Assembly (NCBI RefSeq): GCF_020520425.1
Contig: NC_079492.1
Span: forward strand, 112,379,157 to 112,443,156
DNA: 64,000 nt
Source of the DNA: Spinacia oleracea
Lineage: Eukaryota > Streptophyta > Magnoliopsida > Caryophyllales > Amaranthaceae
Reading direction: 5' to 3'
Below are positions 35,441 through 47,195 of the stretch, piece after piece. The notes below the pieces were generated by a model. That model was not told the DNA's origin, ran no database searches, and was given only the letters and a program-made list of their open reading frames with translations. Every line of letters begins with the position of its first letter. Positions within the stretch are counted from its first letter, which is position 1. A program made the translations under genes and the position numbers.

Positions 35441-35504
35441 AGCATTGATAAAATAAAAATATGAAATATAGTGTTGAAAAAAGACCGGCAAGACATATCA
35501 ATGC

Positions 35505-35990
35505 AAAAAGGGGGCTAGTTGTCCTAAAAAATCAAGGGGGCTAGTTGTCCTAAAAATTCAAAGGGGCTAGTCGTCCTAAAATATTCAAAGGGGGCTAGTT
35601 GTCCTAAAAATTCAAAGGGGCTAGTCATCCTAAAAAATTCAAAGGGGGCTAGTTGTCCTAAAAATTCAAAGGGGCTAGTCGTCCTAAAACATCAAGGGGG
35701 CTAGTTGTCCTAAAAATTCCAAGGGGCTAGTCGTCTTAAAAAATTCAAAGGGGGCTAGTTGTCCTAAAAATTCAAAGGGGCTAGTCGTCCTAAAAATTCA
35801 AAGGGGCTAGTCGTCCTAAAAAATCAAGGGGGCTAGTTGTCCTAAAAATTCAAAGGGGCTAGTCATCCTAAATACTAAATAGGCTAGTCGTCCTAAAAAA
35901 TCAAGGGGGCTAGTCGTCCTAAAAAATCAAGGGGGCTAGTCGTCCTAAAAAAAATTAAGGGGGCTAGTCGTCCTAAGAAAATTATCGGGG
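35505..35990. repeat. About 27-bp tandem array, GGGGCTAGTYGTCCTAAAAA
   Basis: About eighteen copies, 25-29 bp each, of a unit made of a purine run (AAGGGGG), CTAGT, and TGTCCTAAAAA or CGTCCTAAAAA. The unit has the layout of a polypurine tract followed by an LTR start. Confidence 0.9.
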
Positions 35991-36124
35991 CGAATCGGTC
36001 AGAGCAAGCAAAATAAGATATTATTTTTATCTGCATATCTTCAACTCATGAGCATGTGATATCAGTTCTGAAGTGATTTCAAATATCAACACAGAATCAA
36101 GATATCCGCCCATTCTGCGATCCT

Positions 36125-36630
36125 CTGCAGATAAGGGGGATAGTTGTACGGGGGATTACTTTTTCAGAGCAAGCACAACAGTCTAAGACGGTTGTACTTA
36201 CTCTGAGGGGGCTAGTTGTACGGGGTGATTACTTTTTCAGAGCAAGCACAATAGTCTAAGACGGTTGTACTTACTCTGAGGGGGCTAGTTTTACGGGATA
36301 CTCCCGTAGGCCCAGTTCTGTACCAGAATATCATATTCTAGTATTATGGGCCCAAAGAGTAATAAAGGCCAAGGCCCAATCTATGACCTAATAATCTATC
36401 AAACCCCTATAAATACTCATTTATGGGGGAAAGTAAAAGAGACTTCTCTACACTCTCTACTCCCTCTTCTCTGTACTCCATCACTTTATGATATTTCACT
36501 AATGTTGGGCGTTGGAGGCCCCGATCCGGGAACCCCCCCCGGGTCCGGGGTTCACTTTGCAGGAAATCACATCCACGTACATTCAAGATACGAAGATCCG
36601 ACCACACCACCCGATTCCAATACCGGAACA
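36125..36630 (+). mobile_element. 3' end of a truncated gypsy-type (Tat-like) element with duplicated LTR junction
   Basis: The LTR proper is 36290-36630 (341 bp). Just upstream, a segment of about 76 bp is repeated, so the junction 'AGGGGG-TAGT-TGTACGGG' occurs at about 36129 and 36205 before the LTR start itself at 36290, where it reads TTTACGGG. The two arrays at 34735-35990 probably belong to the same element. No gag-pol or 5' LTR is found between here and the copia insertion, so the 5' part is lost or lies elsewhere. Confidence 0.6.
36290..36630 (+). repeat. 3' LTR of the truncated gypsy-type element
   Basis: Ends CCGGAACA, as does the Tat-like LTR at 10377-10811 on its own strand. Contains the hairpin ACGGGATACTCCCGT at its start, a TATA box TATAAATA at 36408-36415, and a GC-rich GGCGTTGGAGGCCCCGA segment at about 36505, as at the R start of Tat-type LTRs. 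The first dinucleotide is TT instead of TG. Confidence 0.65.
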
Positions 36631-36635
36631 ATAAG

Positions 36636-37370
36636 AGATAAATTTTGCTAAGAATATAAAAGATAAATAAGTACTAAGATACAATTATCCCCTTTTAAAA
36701 AATAAGATAAAACTACAAATAGTGAATTTTCTCAAATGCAAAATACCATAGGGAGTGGATAGAATAGTCAAAGAAGAAAAATAGATAGAACAACATACGC
36801 ATAGTAATGATCATTCTATACAATTCCTCATTCTTTTAAATTACATAGATATGCATATTCGTAATAGAGTTTATGTGATCATTCTATACAATTACATACA
36901 TATGATAACATCTTTTAAAATTACATACTTTACTTTTGTTGAACTCAATTACAATTTTAAACCATTTTTTGTTTCTTTATTTTTTGAATCACTTGACTAT
37001 ATACCATCATTCATGATTGAATGTTGTAACTTTTAGCATAACTAATTATACCATCATTCGTAATTAAATTTGTACGAAGTAGATATTCCTTTTTGCAAAT
37101 TTTTATCTAATTTGTCTTAGTTTAAACTATTTTAAAATTTTAAAGTTTAAAGTCTAAACAACTTAAACCCCCAGTACTTATACAAAGTATATGTAATAAT
37201 TTTGTAGAGAACACATGAATAACTAACTCGAGTTTACCATTATTGAACTAATAATTATATAATTCAATTTTTCTATGAGTGCCTTATGCATAAACATTTT
37301 AAATATTAAGAACACATTTATACTCCAAGTTGAAAATTGACTTATTTTAACTTTCAATTATATGTATATA
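36636..37370. other. AT-rich spacer without recognisable features
   Basis: No ORF above about 60 codons, and no repeat or gene that I recognise. Confidence 0.5.
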
Positions 37371-39122
37371 GTATAGGACCCGTGCAATGCACGGTAATCC
37401 AAAATTATTGACATGTTATACATATTTTTGTTAAAAAATAATTCGTATCCATCTAATTTTCGTACCACTAATGTTCCATTTTTCAAATGCTTCGTATAAT
37501 TATTAATTTGAGATGTTCTTACGGTGCATAGGTGAACAATATATCTACTAATAACATGAATATACACATGAATATGAAACAATTTTTATTTTTTATACTA
37601 AATATGGATATATTATTGAGCGATTTCCTTCAATATTGGTTAAAGATCCAATAATTATCAAAATACGTCACTTTCTAACTTATTTCCATACCGTCCACGT
37701 CAGCATGGAAGAAAGAAAAGTACTTTTTTCCCGGTTCAGCTTAGAACCACCAATTGAAATGGCGGTTTTGTTATAAAACAAACCGCCATTTGAATTGGCG
37801 GTTCAATGGTATAAACCGCGAACTCAAATGTCGGTTTGTTTTAAAACAAAACCGCGCGGTTTTATAAGCCGCTATTTCAGATAGCGGTTTATTGTAGATT
37901 TTATTAAAAAAAATTAGACCGGTTTTCTTGCTGACGTGGACGGTATAGGGGTTAGCAAGAAGGAAGTTTGAATCTTGCCTCCCTTGTATATAATAAAAAG
38001 TAAAATAAAGAAATAGTTAGCAACATATTATTTCACGATATTAACATTGAATATAGCACAATATGAATGATGGAATTACCTCTGCATCTAGTAAAACCAT
38101 TTCAATAGTATACGTTTCACTCGGATTATTGAAGGCATGAACTGTCCATAGTCGGATAACCCTTGTATCGTTACGTTTTCTATGGATGGATTAATACTCT
38201 GTATGTGACTAAAATTTTGTGCCATTTTTTCTCTCTCACAAATGACGTTTATAATGTTGCTTGATAATATTTCTTGGATCAGTAGGGAGTATATATACTG
38301 CTGATTATGGTTGGTTGAATTAGGTGTAACCCTAATTCTTTGTGATTATTCTAGATTCTAGGGATTACTGGATAAGCAGGGAGTATTTTATAATTTTTGT
38401 TGCACGCCTAATTATCTATCTCTAACTTCAACCTATTTTTTTATTCTTAAACGCTTTTTGTATGTAATCTTTTCAAAGATATTTATGTTATCTTTTTCTA
38501 TGCATTCCTATTTTGCAGGGAACTTAAGGAATTTTCTATTTTGTAGATTTTTTATTTATTTGTTACCTACTTTGTAGGTAACTTGGGGAATATTTTTGTT
38601 TTGTAATTTTATTTATTAATTTGTTACATACTGCCATCAGTATTTTATGGGTTGTTTAAGTAATTTGAACATATTGTATTCGTCTTTTTTACGGTATTTT
38701 TTTATAACCATCAGTATTTTTTGGGCTATTTTTGTAATCTGAACAGATTATATTCATTTTTTTACGGTTTGGCTGTTTACTTAATCTAAATATATTGGCT
38801 GATGTGTTTCCTATATTTTTGGAAGCTAAAATTTAAATACTTATTATTTGAATACTTATTCACGTACCCCAGCTACACATTATTTTTATTCTATTTTTTA
38901 GGGAATTTAATTTTTTTTATGCTATATGAAATTTCATCCGTTATTTTTTGTAAACAATCATTCGTAAACTGAATTTTACCTATTTTTTTTAACAATTTTA
39001 TATTTGATTTTATAGTTATTTATTATTTAATAAAAAAGAATTTAGAAAAGGAAAAATACTAAGGATTCACCAGGAGATGATACGTGTCATTCCTGGTGTC
39101 TATTTTAGTATATAGTAATAGA
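37371..39122 (-). mobile_element. Helitron-like element
   Basis: On the minus strand it starts TCTATTACTATATACTAAAA at 39122 and near its other end has the hairpin CCGTGCATTGCACGG at about 37380-37394, followed by GTCCTATACTAT. A TC start and a GC-rich hairpin near the 3' end are Helitron hallmarks, but the usual CTRRT terminus is not clear and the flanking A is a T. The sequence at 59044-59781 has closely similar ends. No RepHel protein is present. Confidence 0.42.
37688..37946. mobile_element. Palindromic MITE with GGCGGTTT hairpins
   Basis: Perfect 18-bp inverted ends ATACCGTCCACGTCAGCA (37688-37705 and, inverted, 37929-37946), with a weaker inverted match continuing outside. The interior has several copies of AACCGCCATTTGAATTGGCG-type palindromes, so the whole 259 bp can fold on itself. 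I found no clean target duplication. It lies inside the Helitron-like element. Confidence 0.6.
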
Positions 39123-39197
39123 AGTTATAAAAAAAACTATTTGTATACGATGATATGATAAGACAAATATGTACGAAAATTTATAAACCCGTGCGAT

Positions 39198-39997
39198 TAG
39201 GGGTGTGCAAAATTTGGTCCGGACCGAAAAAATGGACCGGACCGGACCGACCCAGACCGGACCGGACCGGACCGTAGCCAATCGGTCCGGTCTTCGGGTC
39301 GAGAAATATCAAACTTCGGTCTTCGGTCCGGTCCGGTCCAAAACCCGATTTTGGACCGGACCGATATTTCCTTAATAAAATATAATATAAACTATTCAGA
39401 AATTTAATTATCTCCTTTACTATGTTGTAAATATTACTATATTGTGATATACTACCTCCGTTCCTAAATGATCTTTACGGTTACTATTTGCACGGTAATT
39501 AAGGAATTTTGGTGAACATGTGATGGTGGGGTAACAAATGGAAAATGAGTGGCTATAAATTGTCCAACAGTGTGAGTGGGTGGAAACTAATATTAAAGTA
39601 TTGTGAGTGGGTAAGTTATGGTGGGCCAAATAAGAGTAAAAATGGAATAAAGTAGGAGTGTAAAGAACTTTCAGGAACGGACTAAAACGGAAAGCGTAAA
39701 GAACTTTTAGGAACGGAGGTAGTATTTTATTTTATCTTACAAAAAATGCCTTAAACAATTGGTGTTATATATATATTTTTTTCTTTTTTACCATAATTTG
39801 TAGATAAAATAAAAAAATATATAGAAATAGGTCTACAACCGGTCCAAATCGGTCCGGTCCGGGTTTTGGATCGATTTTTTCGGTCCGGTCCGGATTCGGT
39901 CCAAGCATGATCGGTCCGGTCTTCGGGTCTTGAATATCTAAATTTCGATCTTCGGTCCGGTCCGGGTCGGTCCGGTCCGGTCCGATGAACACCCCTA
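39198..39997. mobile_element. hAT-type MITE, 800 bp, exact 8-bp target duplication
   Basis: Starts TAGGGGTGTGCA and ends AACACCCCTA. It is flanked by CGTGCGAT at 39190-39197 and 39998-40005. The subterminal parts are dense in GGTCCGGACC and GGACCGG repeats on both sides. TIR form and 8-bp duplication are typical of hAT elements. No transposase. The target was a CCCGTGCGATGCAC palindrome like those at Helitron 3' ends. Confidence 0.88.
39452..39722. mobile_element. Stowaway MITE nested in the hAT MITE
   Basis: 271 bp with inverted ends CTACCTCCGTTCCTAAA and its complement, flanked by TA at 39450-39451 and 39723-39724. TA duplication and the CTCCGTTCC end are diagnostic of Tc1/mariner-derived Stowaway MITEs. 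Confidence 0.88.
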
Positions 39998-40005
39998 CGT
40001 GCGAT

Positions 40006-40433
40006 GCACTAATTTTATAAAAATAATTAACCAAACATCAAGTATGGGGTTGGATAATATCAAACCCATACCTCATTTCAAAATATGCTTGGGCCAGTCC
40101 CAAATTTGTAGCACGGTTTCGAATATAGGCTATGCAAGTGTGAAATACAGAGTAATTGAGATCTTCTTCAACCTATCTTCTTCAACCTAATTTCAGTTTT
40201 CTGGCGGAAAAACTTTCATACAATCAGCAAGTTTGGTTGGGAAACGTGAATATTAGATTGAAATCTCGGTTCCCATTCGTTTCCTGGATGAATTCAGTTT
40301 CAAACACGTCTCCATTTTTCTGAAACGGTTTCGGCGCGTTCCGACGCGTTTCCCGGTTTCCCCGTTCCAGGACGTTTCGGAAAGTCGTGATCTTTTGGCG
40401 TTTCCGCGCTTCGTAGCCCTAAACCTATGCAAA
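40006..40433 (+). promoter_or_regulatory. Upstream region and 5' UTR of the RPP30-like gene
   Basis: The hAT MITE ends 436 bp before the start codon. The stretch holds a CCTATCTTCTTCAACCTA pyrimidine repeat (about 40155-40190) and several GAAACG motifs on either strand (40240-40390). I see no convincing TATA box. Confidence 0.4.
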
Positions 40434-43400
40434 ATGCAGCTCTTTGACCTAAATATTCCATATTGGGAATCCGATAAATCAGTCTCAGACAAATCGTCAA
40501 AAAAACAGACTCGGTTGAAGCTAATTGTTAAAGCAATTGAGTTTGGTTACACTGGAATCGCTTACAATCGTACTATCAAAGGGGTAATGTCTGAATCTGA
40601 TCGTTGCACCATTTCTCCATTTTCCCTCTCTTCTCTCCTCAAACTATCTCCTTCTCTCTCCTCAACTGTTTGCTTCCATCGTCGCCTCCTCGGAGTTCCT
40701 GAAAACTCTGCGTTTCGGCAGTACACTCGTTTGACTATGTTGGTTGAAACATCCGCTCAAGCTTCGGCGTTGAACTCGGGTAATCCGATTCTTAAGACTT
40801 ATGATTTGATCGCTGTTAGACCTTTGAATCAGAATTCTTTTGATCTTGCTTGTCAATCGTCTCAGGTTTTTTTTTTTTTTTTTTAATATAATTCTCTCTT
40901 ATTCACTGAATTTTATCGTCTTGATGATTTGGAGAACTTTATGAGATTGAATATTTTTGTTGAATTTTCTGGGTAAGTTGATTTGATTTCAATTGACTTT
41001 GCTGACAAGTTGCCATTTCGACTGAAGCTTCCAATGGTTAAAGCTGCCATTGCGGTTTGATTCTGTCTCTTTGTATGTTTGTATATGTATTTCGATGTTC
41101 TATTTGATTGAAATGGAAAATGAAATTGAATGTGCAGCGAGGGGTGTACTTTGAGATTATGTACTCGAGTCTTATGCAAGATGTTCACGTGAGGAGACAA
41201 ATGATTTCCAATGCCAAGGTGTGTTGATTATCGCTTTTAACTAATTAATTCATGATTGTAATATATAGGAAAATTATACTATTATTGGACAAAAATTTGT
41301 GGTTGGATTGTATGATGGGTTCATTGTTTAGCAATGTTAGCATTGAAAAGTAGCAAAAGAATAAAATAAAATGTTTAACATGTCTTTTGAGCTTTGAGTC
41401 TATTTCTCTTGGTTTTTTTGTATATCTAGAGTTTCAGATGCTATCGCTGTATCACTGCATCGAACAATATATTGCCAGTCTTAGTGAAATTTTATCCACA
41501 GCTCGGTAATGGAAAAAAAATACTAACAAGGATATTATGACTATAAACAAAAGATGCTGGAATGTTATTGTCATTGAAACCTAGGCTTCTGTTATTAGAG
41601 AATTTATGGGGGTACAGACTCTAAAGAGAGCGGGGCCTCGAGTGGGGTGGGGGACTTAGAAGGTCTAGCGGAATATCCATTGAGCTGTTGTCATACCTAG
41701 GCACTGATGATTTCATCCCACCTGACTTGTTCAATGTCTTGCCGTCAGTTATTGGTGGAGTGGACTCAAGGGAAGAACCTGATTGTATCCAGTGCTGCAC
41801 CTTCTGTTCTCGAGCTTAGAGGTCCAAATGATGTAGCTAATCTATTATTGTTGCTTGGGCTTTCAAATGAGCGTGCAAAAGCGACTATATCTAAGAATTG
41901 CAGGTTTGCTTTCCTTTGGAAAACTTAACTCCTGCTTCTTTTCTTCTTCTCTCGGGTGAGCTTGGGGCATGATTAGTACTCGAATAAGTTCAACTTCTTA
42001 TGTTTTTTCTGGTATCATTTTCTTCTTTCTGATTCAGATTGCTAATTGCCAACACACTAAGGAAAAAACAGTTTTACAAGGAGGCAATCAGAGTTGAAGT
42101 GATGCCACTTGGGGTGGAAACTGATCCCGGAGAACCTTGGATAGTTGATCTTATTGACTGGGATCCATTATCTAGTGGTGAAGGTGATTTGCTTTTAGAT
42201 GATATGGCAAAAGCATTTGCCGAGTCTGCAAAAGTCTCTCAAACCATGAAAGGCGTTGTTTCTTCTCCTATAGTTAATCATATGCAATCACATGGTTTAC
42301 ATGTAAATGACATAGGCTATAAAACTCCCAAGGATCTCGAGGTGTCAAAAAAGACAGATAAGCCGGAGAATGAGCCTACTTCTCCGTGGAGCAGTCTATT
42401 GGATCAACAGGGGAATAATTTCGAAGATTCTCTGCAGGCAGTCCTTCCCGATTCTTCTGTTGCTTGCTCTAATGTTGAGGATTTCCGAAATTATTCTACA
42501 AAACCTCTGCTGGAGGCTAAGAACTCCTATGTACTGGAGACCACAACCTCTATAGCATCGCATGAATTAGAGCCGCCAGATCATGTTAGTAATGCTGATA
42601 TTGTGCAGTATAGTGATAGTATGAAGGAAATAATCTCTAAAGATTATGGCTTGGATGTAGGCTGTATTGCTATTTCAAGAAAGGAAGTCTTAATGGAATC
42701 TGAGGGTCTTAATTGTAACGGTCAGCAAACTGATAAATTGAAGCTAGCTTCTGGTCTTGTGAACAGGATAGACGCTGGGATCCCAACTGAGATGCAATTA
42801 TGTGATCAGTCAGATTCATCACTTCTTCCTGACATATCCCTGGGTGGAAATCTGCTGGAGCTAAAAGAGGATACAGTAGCCGAAAAAAATGCTAGAAATG
42901 TGATGGTTTTGGACTCCTTTTCCGAGGGGAGTAGTAGTGATGGTTTACCAATACTTCGTGACCGGCAATTGCTGGAAGAGGTGGAAGAAATTAAAGAGCA
43001 GAAGGGAAATCGCATTGAAGTCAACACTGGCTCCGATAATTTTATAGTTGAGGATACCATGATGTTATTGGATTCACTCCAGCAGGGAAAAAAAGGCAAT
43101 GATCATTTAGTTGCAAAAAGTACACTATCAGATGAAATGATGGAATGTAGAAAACAAGTAAAAGAGCTTAGTGAAGCTGAGCATCAACCACTTGGTGAAA
43201 ATAAATCAGGTGATGTATTGATGTTATCTTGTGATGTGTAATTAGTTTATTGTTTCGTTTGGTTTTCTTTTGTATTGTGTATTTCTTTGTAAATAGCTTG
43301 ACACCTATCAGCATGCATTATATTTTTCATGTAATCCGCCCCAATTAGTTTTTTCTCAGCTGTTAATTTGTTAACGAAGATTAGAAAGATGCATCAATAG

Positions 43401-43671
43401 TCAATACAGATTATGAAGAAGCAGCATTTTCAAGTTGGAATTAGAGACTCTTATGTTTGTTTTATGTTTCTCATCAGCTAAAGACACTTTGATATCTTTC
43501 TGTAATATGTCTGTGTTGACTGTTTTCATGCTGTAAAATGCAGGCAATCATAAGGTGAAGCGATGGGGTACAGGCCAAGTTCTTAGGTTTCCTTTTAAAC
43601 GATTGTTACAAGTTCAATTTAAGAAGAAAAGGAAAACTTCCATGTACAAGATCCAAAAGAGGTTAGTGTAG
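40434..43671 (+). CDS. RPP30: RNase P/MRP protein subunit p30 (RPP30/GAF1-like)
   Basis: Six exons read by eye: 40434-40865, 40977-41054, 41138-41218, 41749-41903, 42038-43209 and 43544-43671; total 2,046 nt, about 681 aa. The protein is the p30 subunit of ribonuclease P/MRP, which helps to mature tRNA 5' ends and rRNA in the nucleus and nucleolus. In Arabidopsis the homologue is GAMETOPHYTE DEFECTIVE 1. Family signs are the start MQLFDLNIPY, then FGYTGIAYNR, YDLIAVRPLN, VDLISIDFADKLPFRLK, RGVYFEIMYSS, NLIVSSAA and the LRGPNDVANLL helix, forming the PHP-like TIM-barrel. The roughly 390-residue acidic tail in exon 5 is plant-type and poorly conserved; the last exon is Lys/Arg-rich (KKKRKTSMYKIQKRLV). 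The start is the first in-frame ATG that gives the family N-terminus. All junctions are GT-AG except intron 1, whose acceptor reads TAA before GTT (see findings). Not splicing the last intron would end the protein at 43241. Confidence 0.9.
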
Positions 43672-46600
43672 GAGATGTTCTAAAATTCTTTAGCGGTGTT
43701 GTAGTTGATGTAACGTAAGGCAGTGCATACAAATTTATGAGATTCGTAATTACCAGTTATCGTTTATATCATGGACGCTTGCAAGTTGCAACTTACATTT
43801 TGTCAAAATGGAATTTATAATACTGAGCTCACATTTCCAAGTCTTAAAACTGCGTTTCTTCTTTTTGTCTGGCCTAGCAGATAAATTTATGACTTCATGG
43901 TTGCATAAGTAAAATTTTCACCTCTTCCGCCAAGCAAGACTTCAGAAATCCTTCCCGGTCATTCAGAGGTCCATATAGGCATAGAGCCATGAGCCATGCA
44001 ATAGTAATAGCGTCTTCATGCATGTACACCTATATCAATCTTATAAAAGCGGGCTAAAGAGGTGGAGGAAACACAAACGAAAAGGTTTGAGAAAATCTTA
44101 AGAAAGAGAATAAATAAAATATGCTTCAGTTAGAAAAGTTTGCAAAACTGAATGAAAGAAAATGAAGTCAAAAGGAAAAAATATATGAAGTTATGTCACA
44201 TCATCCATAGATTTCTCTCCCTCCACTCCTCCCTATCCAACGCCATATTTTCTTCAATTCGCAATAGACCCAAATCACTCTCAATCATCCCTAATCCAGG
44301 TTTTCGGAGGTCTTCCCCTACCCCTCACAATCCCATCACTTTGCCACTATTCAAGCCTCCTAACCGGTGCATCACTCTCAATCACTTCTCATTCAAATTG
44401 ACATTTATACGAGAATAATGGTCTGTTAAACACTCGGTATAAGTTTGAAAAGAATCTGAATGTGACTAAAGAGCGAGAAATCATCTCAATGTGGGAAAAC
44501 TTCTTGTTAACACTGTTGGATAGAGAAGTTTGAAAGAGTTTTTCACTTAAATTCAGACTTTTAAGGCCTTCTCAACTACTTTAGTAAGCCGGGTGAGCAC
44601 TTTGAAGTTTGAACAGTCAAAATGATTGTCTTGCTTGCTAGCTGGTAAGTCTCTTCTGACTGTCTTATATTGAAAATTAATGCACTTGCGCAATTATTTT
44701 GTGTATTCTGATTGTGCTGATTCTGCTAGAACACCATTGGTTGGCTACTTGGCTGCTGCTCAATAATTACACTCCTTGACATGCATCATAAGGCTATTAG
44801 GGTAGGCATTTTGGGACCAGTGTAATTCTATTAAAAGATATTGTGCACACCCACCTAAATAATTGTCTTTTCCAACATCTCTCACTTCAATGTTGTTTGC
44901 TTAATATTCTTGAAATTATTGTCAAGACCGTGAAGTAAATGTATGGTCTTTGAAAATAAGGCTATTTAAGTGTTCATTTGAAAGATCCCTGGGATTTTAA
45001 AATGTCCACCAGACGAATCATGAATCACAAATTGAGCTCTTAATAATTAAAATACCAAGAATCTGTGGAAGAAGTACCTACTTGGGGGAAATCTTTTGGT
45101 TAGGCGAAACCTTCAGTTTTTTCTTCCTTCAAATAAATTACTTTGATCTTCAGTTTTAGGATCTTCAGTAGGGACATTTTACTCCAAATGTCAAAAAACT
45201 TACTCTCTAACTATCTTTGCTAAAGAACATTTTACTAATGTGCGTAAGCATTGTACTATGAACTCAAGTAATTTCAGGTTTAATCTGGAAATATTGAAGT
45301 AATAAATTGCAGAAATTAGAGGAAAAACATGGATTTTATTATATTACTGAAAAAAGGGAAAAATTCAACGGAAAGTAAATGATATTCCACTGTCTAGAGG
45401 TCTCCCAAGTAACTTTCTCTCACTCCCATGTCTGCTGCGTTCCTCTTTCCCTCTTTTTAACTACTCACACAGCCTCATTGTAACAAACTATTTGTCTTTT
45501 CTCTGAAATACCCCTGACACTAGTTGTAACAACCTTCCTCAGGGAATGACATTAATACCCCCTTATTCCTTCTGACGTGTTTGTAAGGTGGTGGTCTGGG
45601 TTGATTCCTTGTACATTGATAGGCGTCTCCCAGACTCCTAGGTGTTTCATTACCTATATTGGAAAATTGCAAGGAACTCACAATCATGTTCACAGTCACA
45701 CAATAATATGCTGACAACAATAAGAAAAGAGAAGTCTTTGATTTCCGATAATGCAAGCAAAAGCTTTAAGGATTACAAAGCAACTCTCCAAGTAAGTAAC
45801 TTTAGGTTACCAATCTCAAATGCTCAATACAAAATACTCGCCGCCTTCTCTCTCTTTCTTTCATCCATTTATGCAATAGAGCCTATTGCCAAGTACACTT
45901 CATTAATGACTTCTTTTGCTTGCTAGCTGCAGCAACAGAACCCTTGCTTGCTTTTGTTGTTACGGCTACACCTTAGGTGATGTCTCTGCTGGTTCCCTCT
46001 TGTACCTCCTGGGTAGGTTAGGGTAATGAAATGCCACTGGTTTCCATACAATGCAACAATGATCTCCAATTACGAGTCTGGACACGGGTTCTGAATAAGG
46101 TGGATGATTCACTTACTCATTTTCAATACAAGTGATTGTAGGCAAAGAGTGGATAAACAAAGGTATTTGTGAGTCAAAGCTTTAATTGAGAGAATTATTA
46201 AATAATCTGGGTTTGACTGGATCTAATAATCTAAATACCTCAATCATGGTTTGTAATTTAGAAATTGATCGAACTATTAAGAATCATGGTTTGGAATTCA
46301 CTTATGGAAAGAGACGGAAAGATGTATATTTCCTTGGAGATGTAACAAGTGCATGAGATGGCAATGCTTGAGCCATGTGCTTTGACACCATTTCATACTT
46401 GTTCTAGCACGTTTGCCAACCGAAACTTTGATGAACAATATGTTTAGTTGTCAATAAGTTAAAGGTTAAAAAAGTTTATATTGTGACCCCACTAACAATA
46501 TCCCACACGACTATATTTTTTACTTATGTATAAATCACTAACCTTGATCAAAGTAGAGTATGTGAATACTGAGTAAAGGCAAGATGTGTAGACTGGAAAC

Positions 46601-46851
46601 AAAAAAAACGAAGGGTGTATTTTGCTACCTATCGTTTGTTCAAGACCTCTGATGCTTACATACTTCTGTTGAATTGATAGTGTATAATTGGATTCCTCTA
46701 GGTCCTAGAAAGTAGTCGTGATTGCTGTCGTGGTGGCAGTAGTGATCGTGGCGTCTTAAGGCATCTCACAGGAGTCACTTCGCATTGTGCATTGAAAATT
46801 GGGAAAAACTCAAATCTATTGCTCGTGATTTATTACAGTTTTTTTGAAAGA
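43672..46851. other. Intergenic region downstream of RPP30
   Basis: The 3' UTR probably occupies the first 150-300 bp. The remainder has no gene that I recognise. Around 45380-45660 the minus strand has LTR-like text (repeated TTGTTACAA, a purine-rich run), but ends and a duplication are not evident, so I leave it unclassified. Confidence 0.4.
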
Positions 46852-47195
46852 ACTAGTTAGAACTCGTGCAATGCACGGTTTTATTAAAAAAAATTAACAT
46901 TTAGTTTATTCAAATGCCACATTATTATGGGTGGCAAAGGTAATTTCAAAGTGGGCAACTGGGCATTAGTTAATAATTTTGATTTCCAATGTCAACAACT
47001 AAAAAGAAGGGAGTTGTACGTATTTAGATTTAGATGCAATAATAAAAGGGAGTCACTTCGTAATCTATTCCATGTTAAATATTCTAAGATGAATTAACTA
47101 GGGCTTGTATTTAACTTCTAAAAAAAATTTAATTAAAATAACAAGTGTGATTTTGACGGGGGAAAAATTGTGCTTTAGTATAAAATATATATAGA
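46852..47195 (-). mobile_element. Short Helitron-like element, 344 bp
   Basis: On the minus strand it starts TCTATATATATTTTATACTA at 47195 after an A, and ends with the hairpin CCGTGCATTGCACG followed by AGTTCTAACTAGT, with a T next. TC start, hairpin about 10 bp from CTAGT, and insertion between A and T all fit a non-autonomous Helitron. Confidence 0.58.

Noticed and set aside
34655..35496. Minus-strand ORFs with a repeated ATLHDGVPL motif
   Set aside because: They are translations of the 77/81-bp satellite in shifting frames.
35505..35990. CRISPR-like regular repeats
   Set aside because: Unit length is 25-29 bp with no unique spacers, in a plant nuclear context. This is a tandem array.
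45380..45660. LTR-like minus-strand stretch
   Set aside because: No TG/CA ends, PBS, purine tract or duplication could be located.
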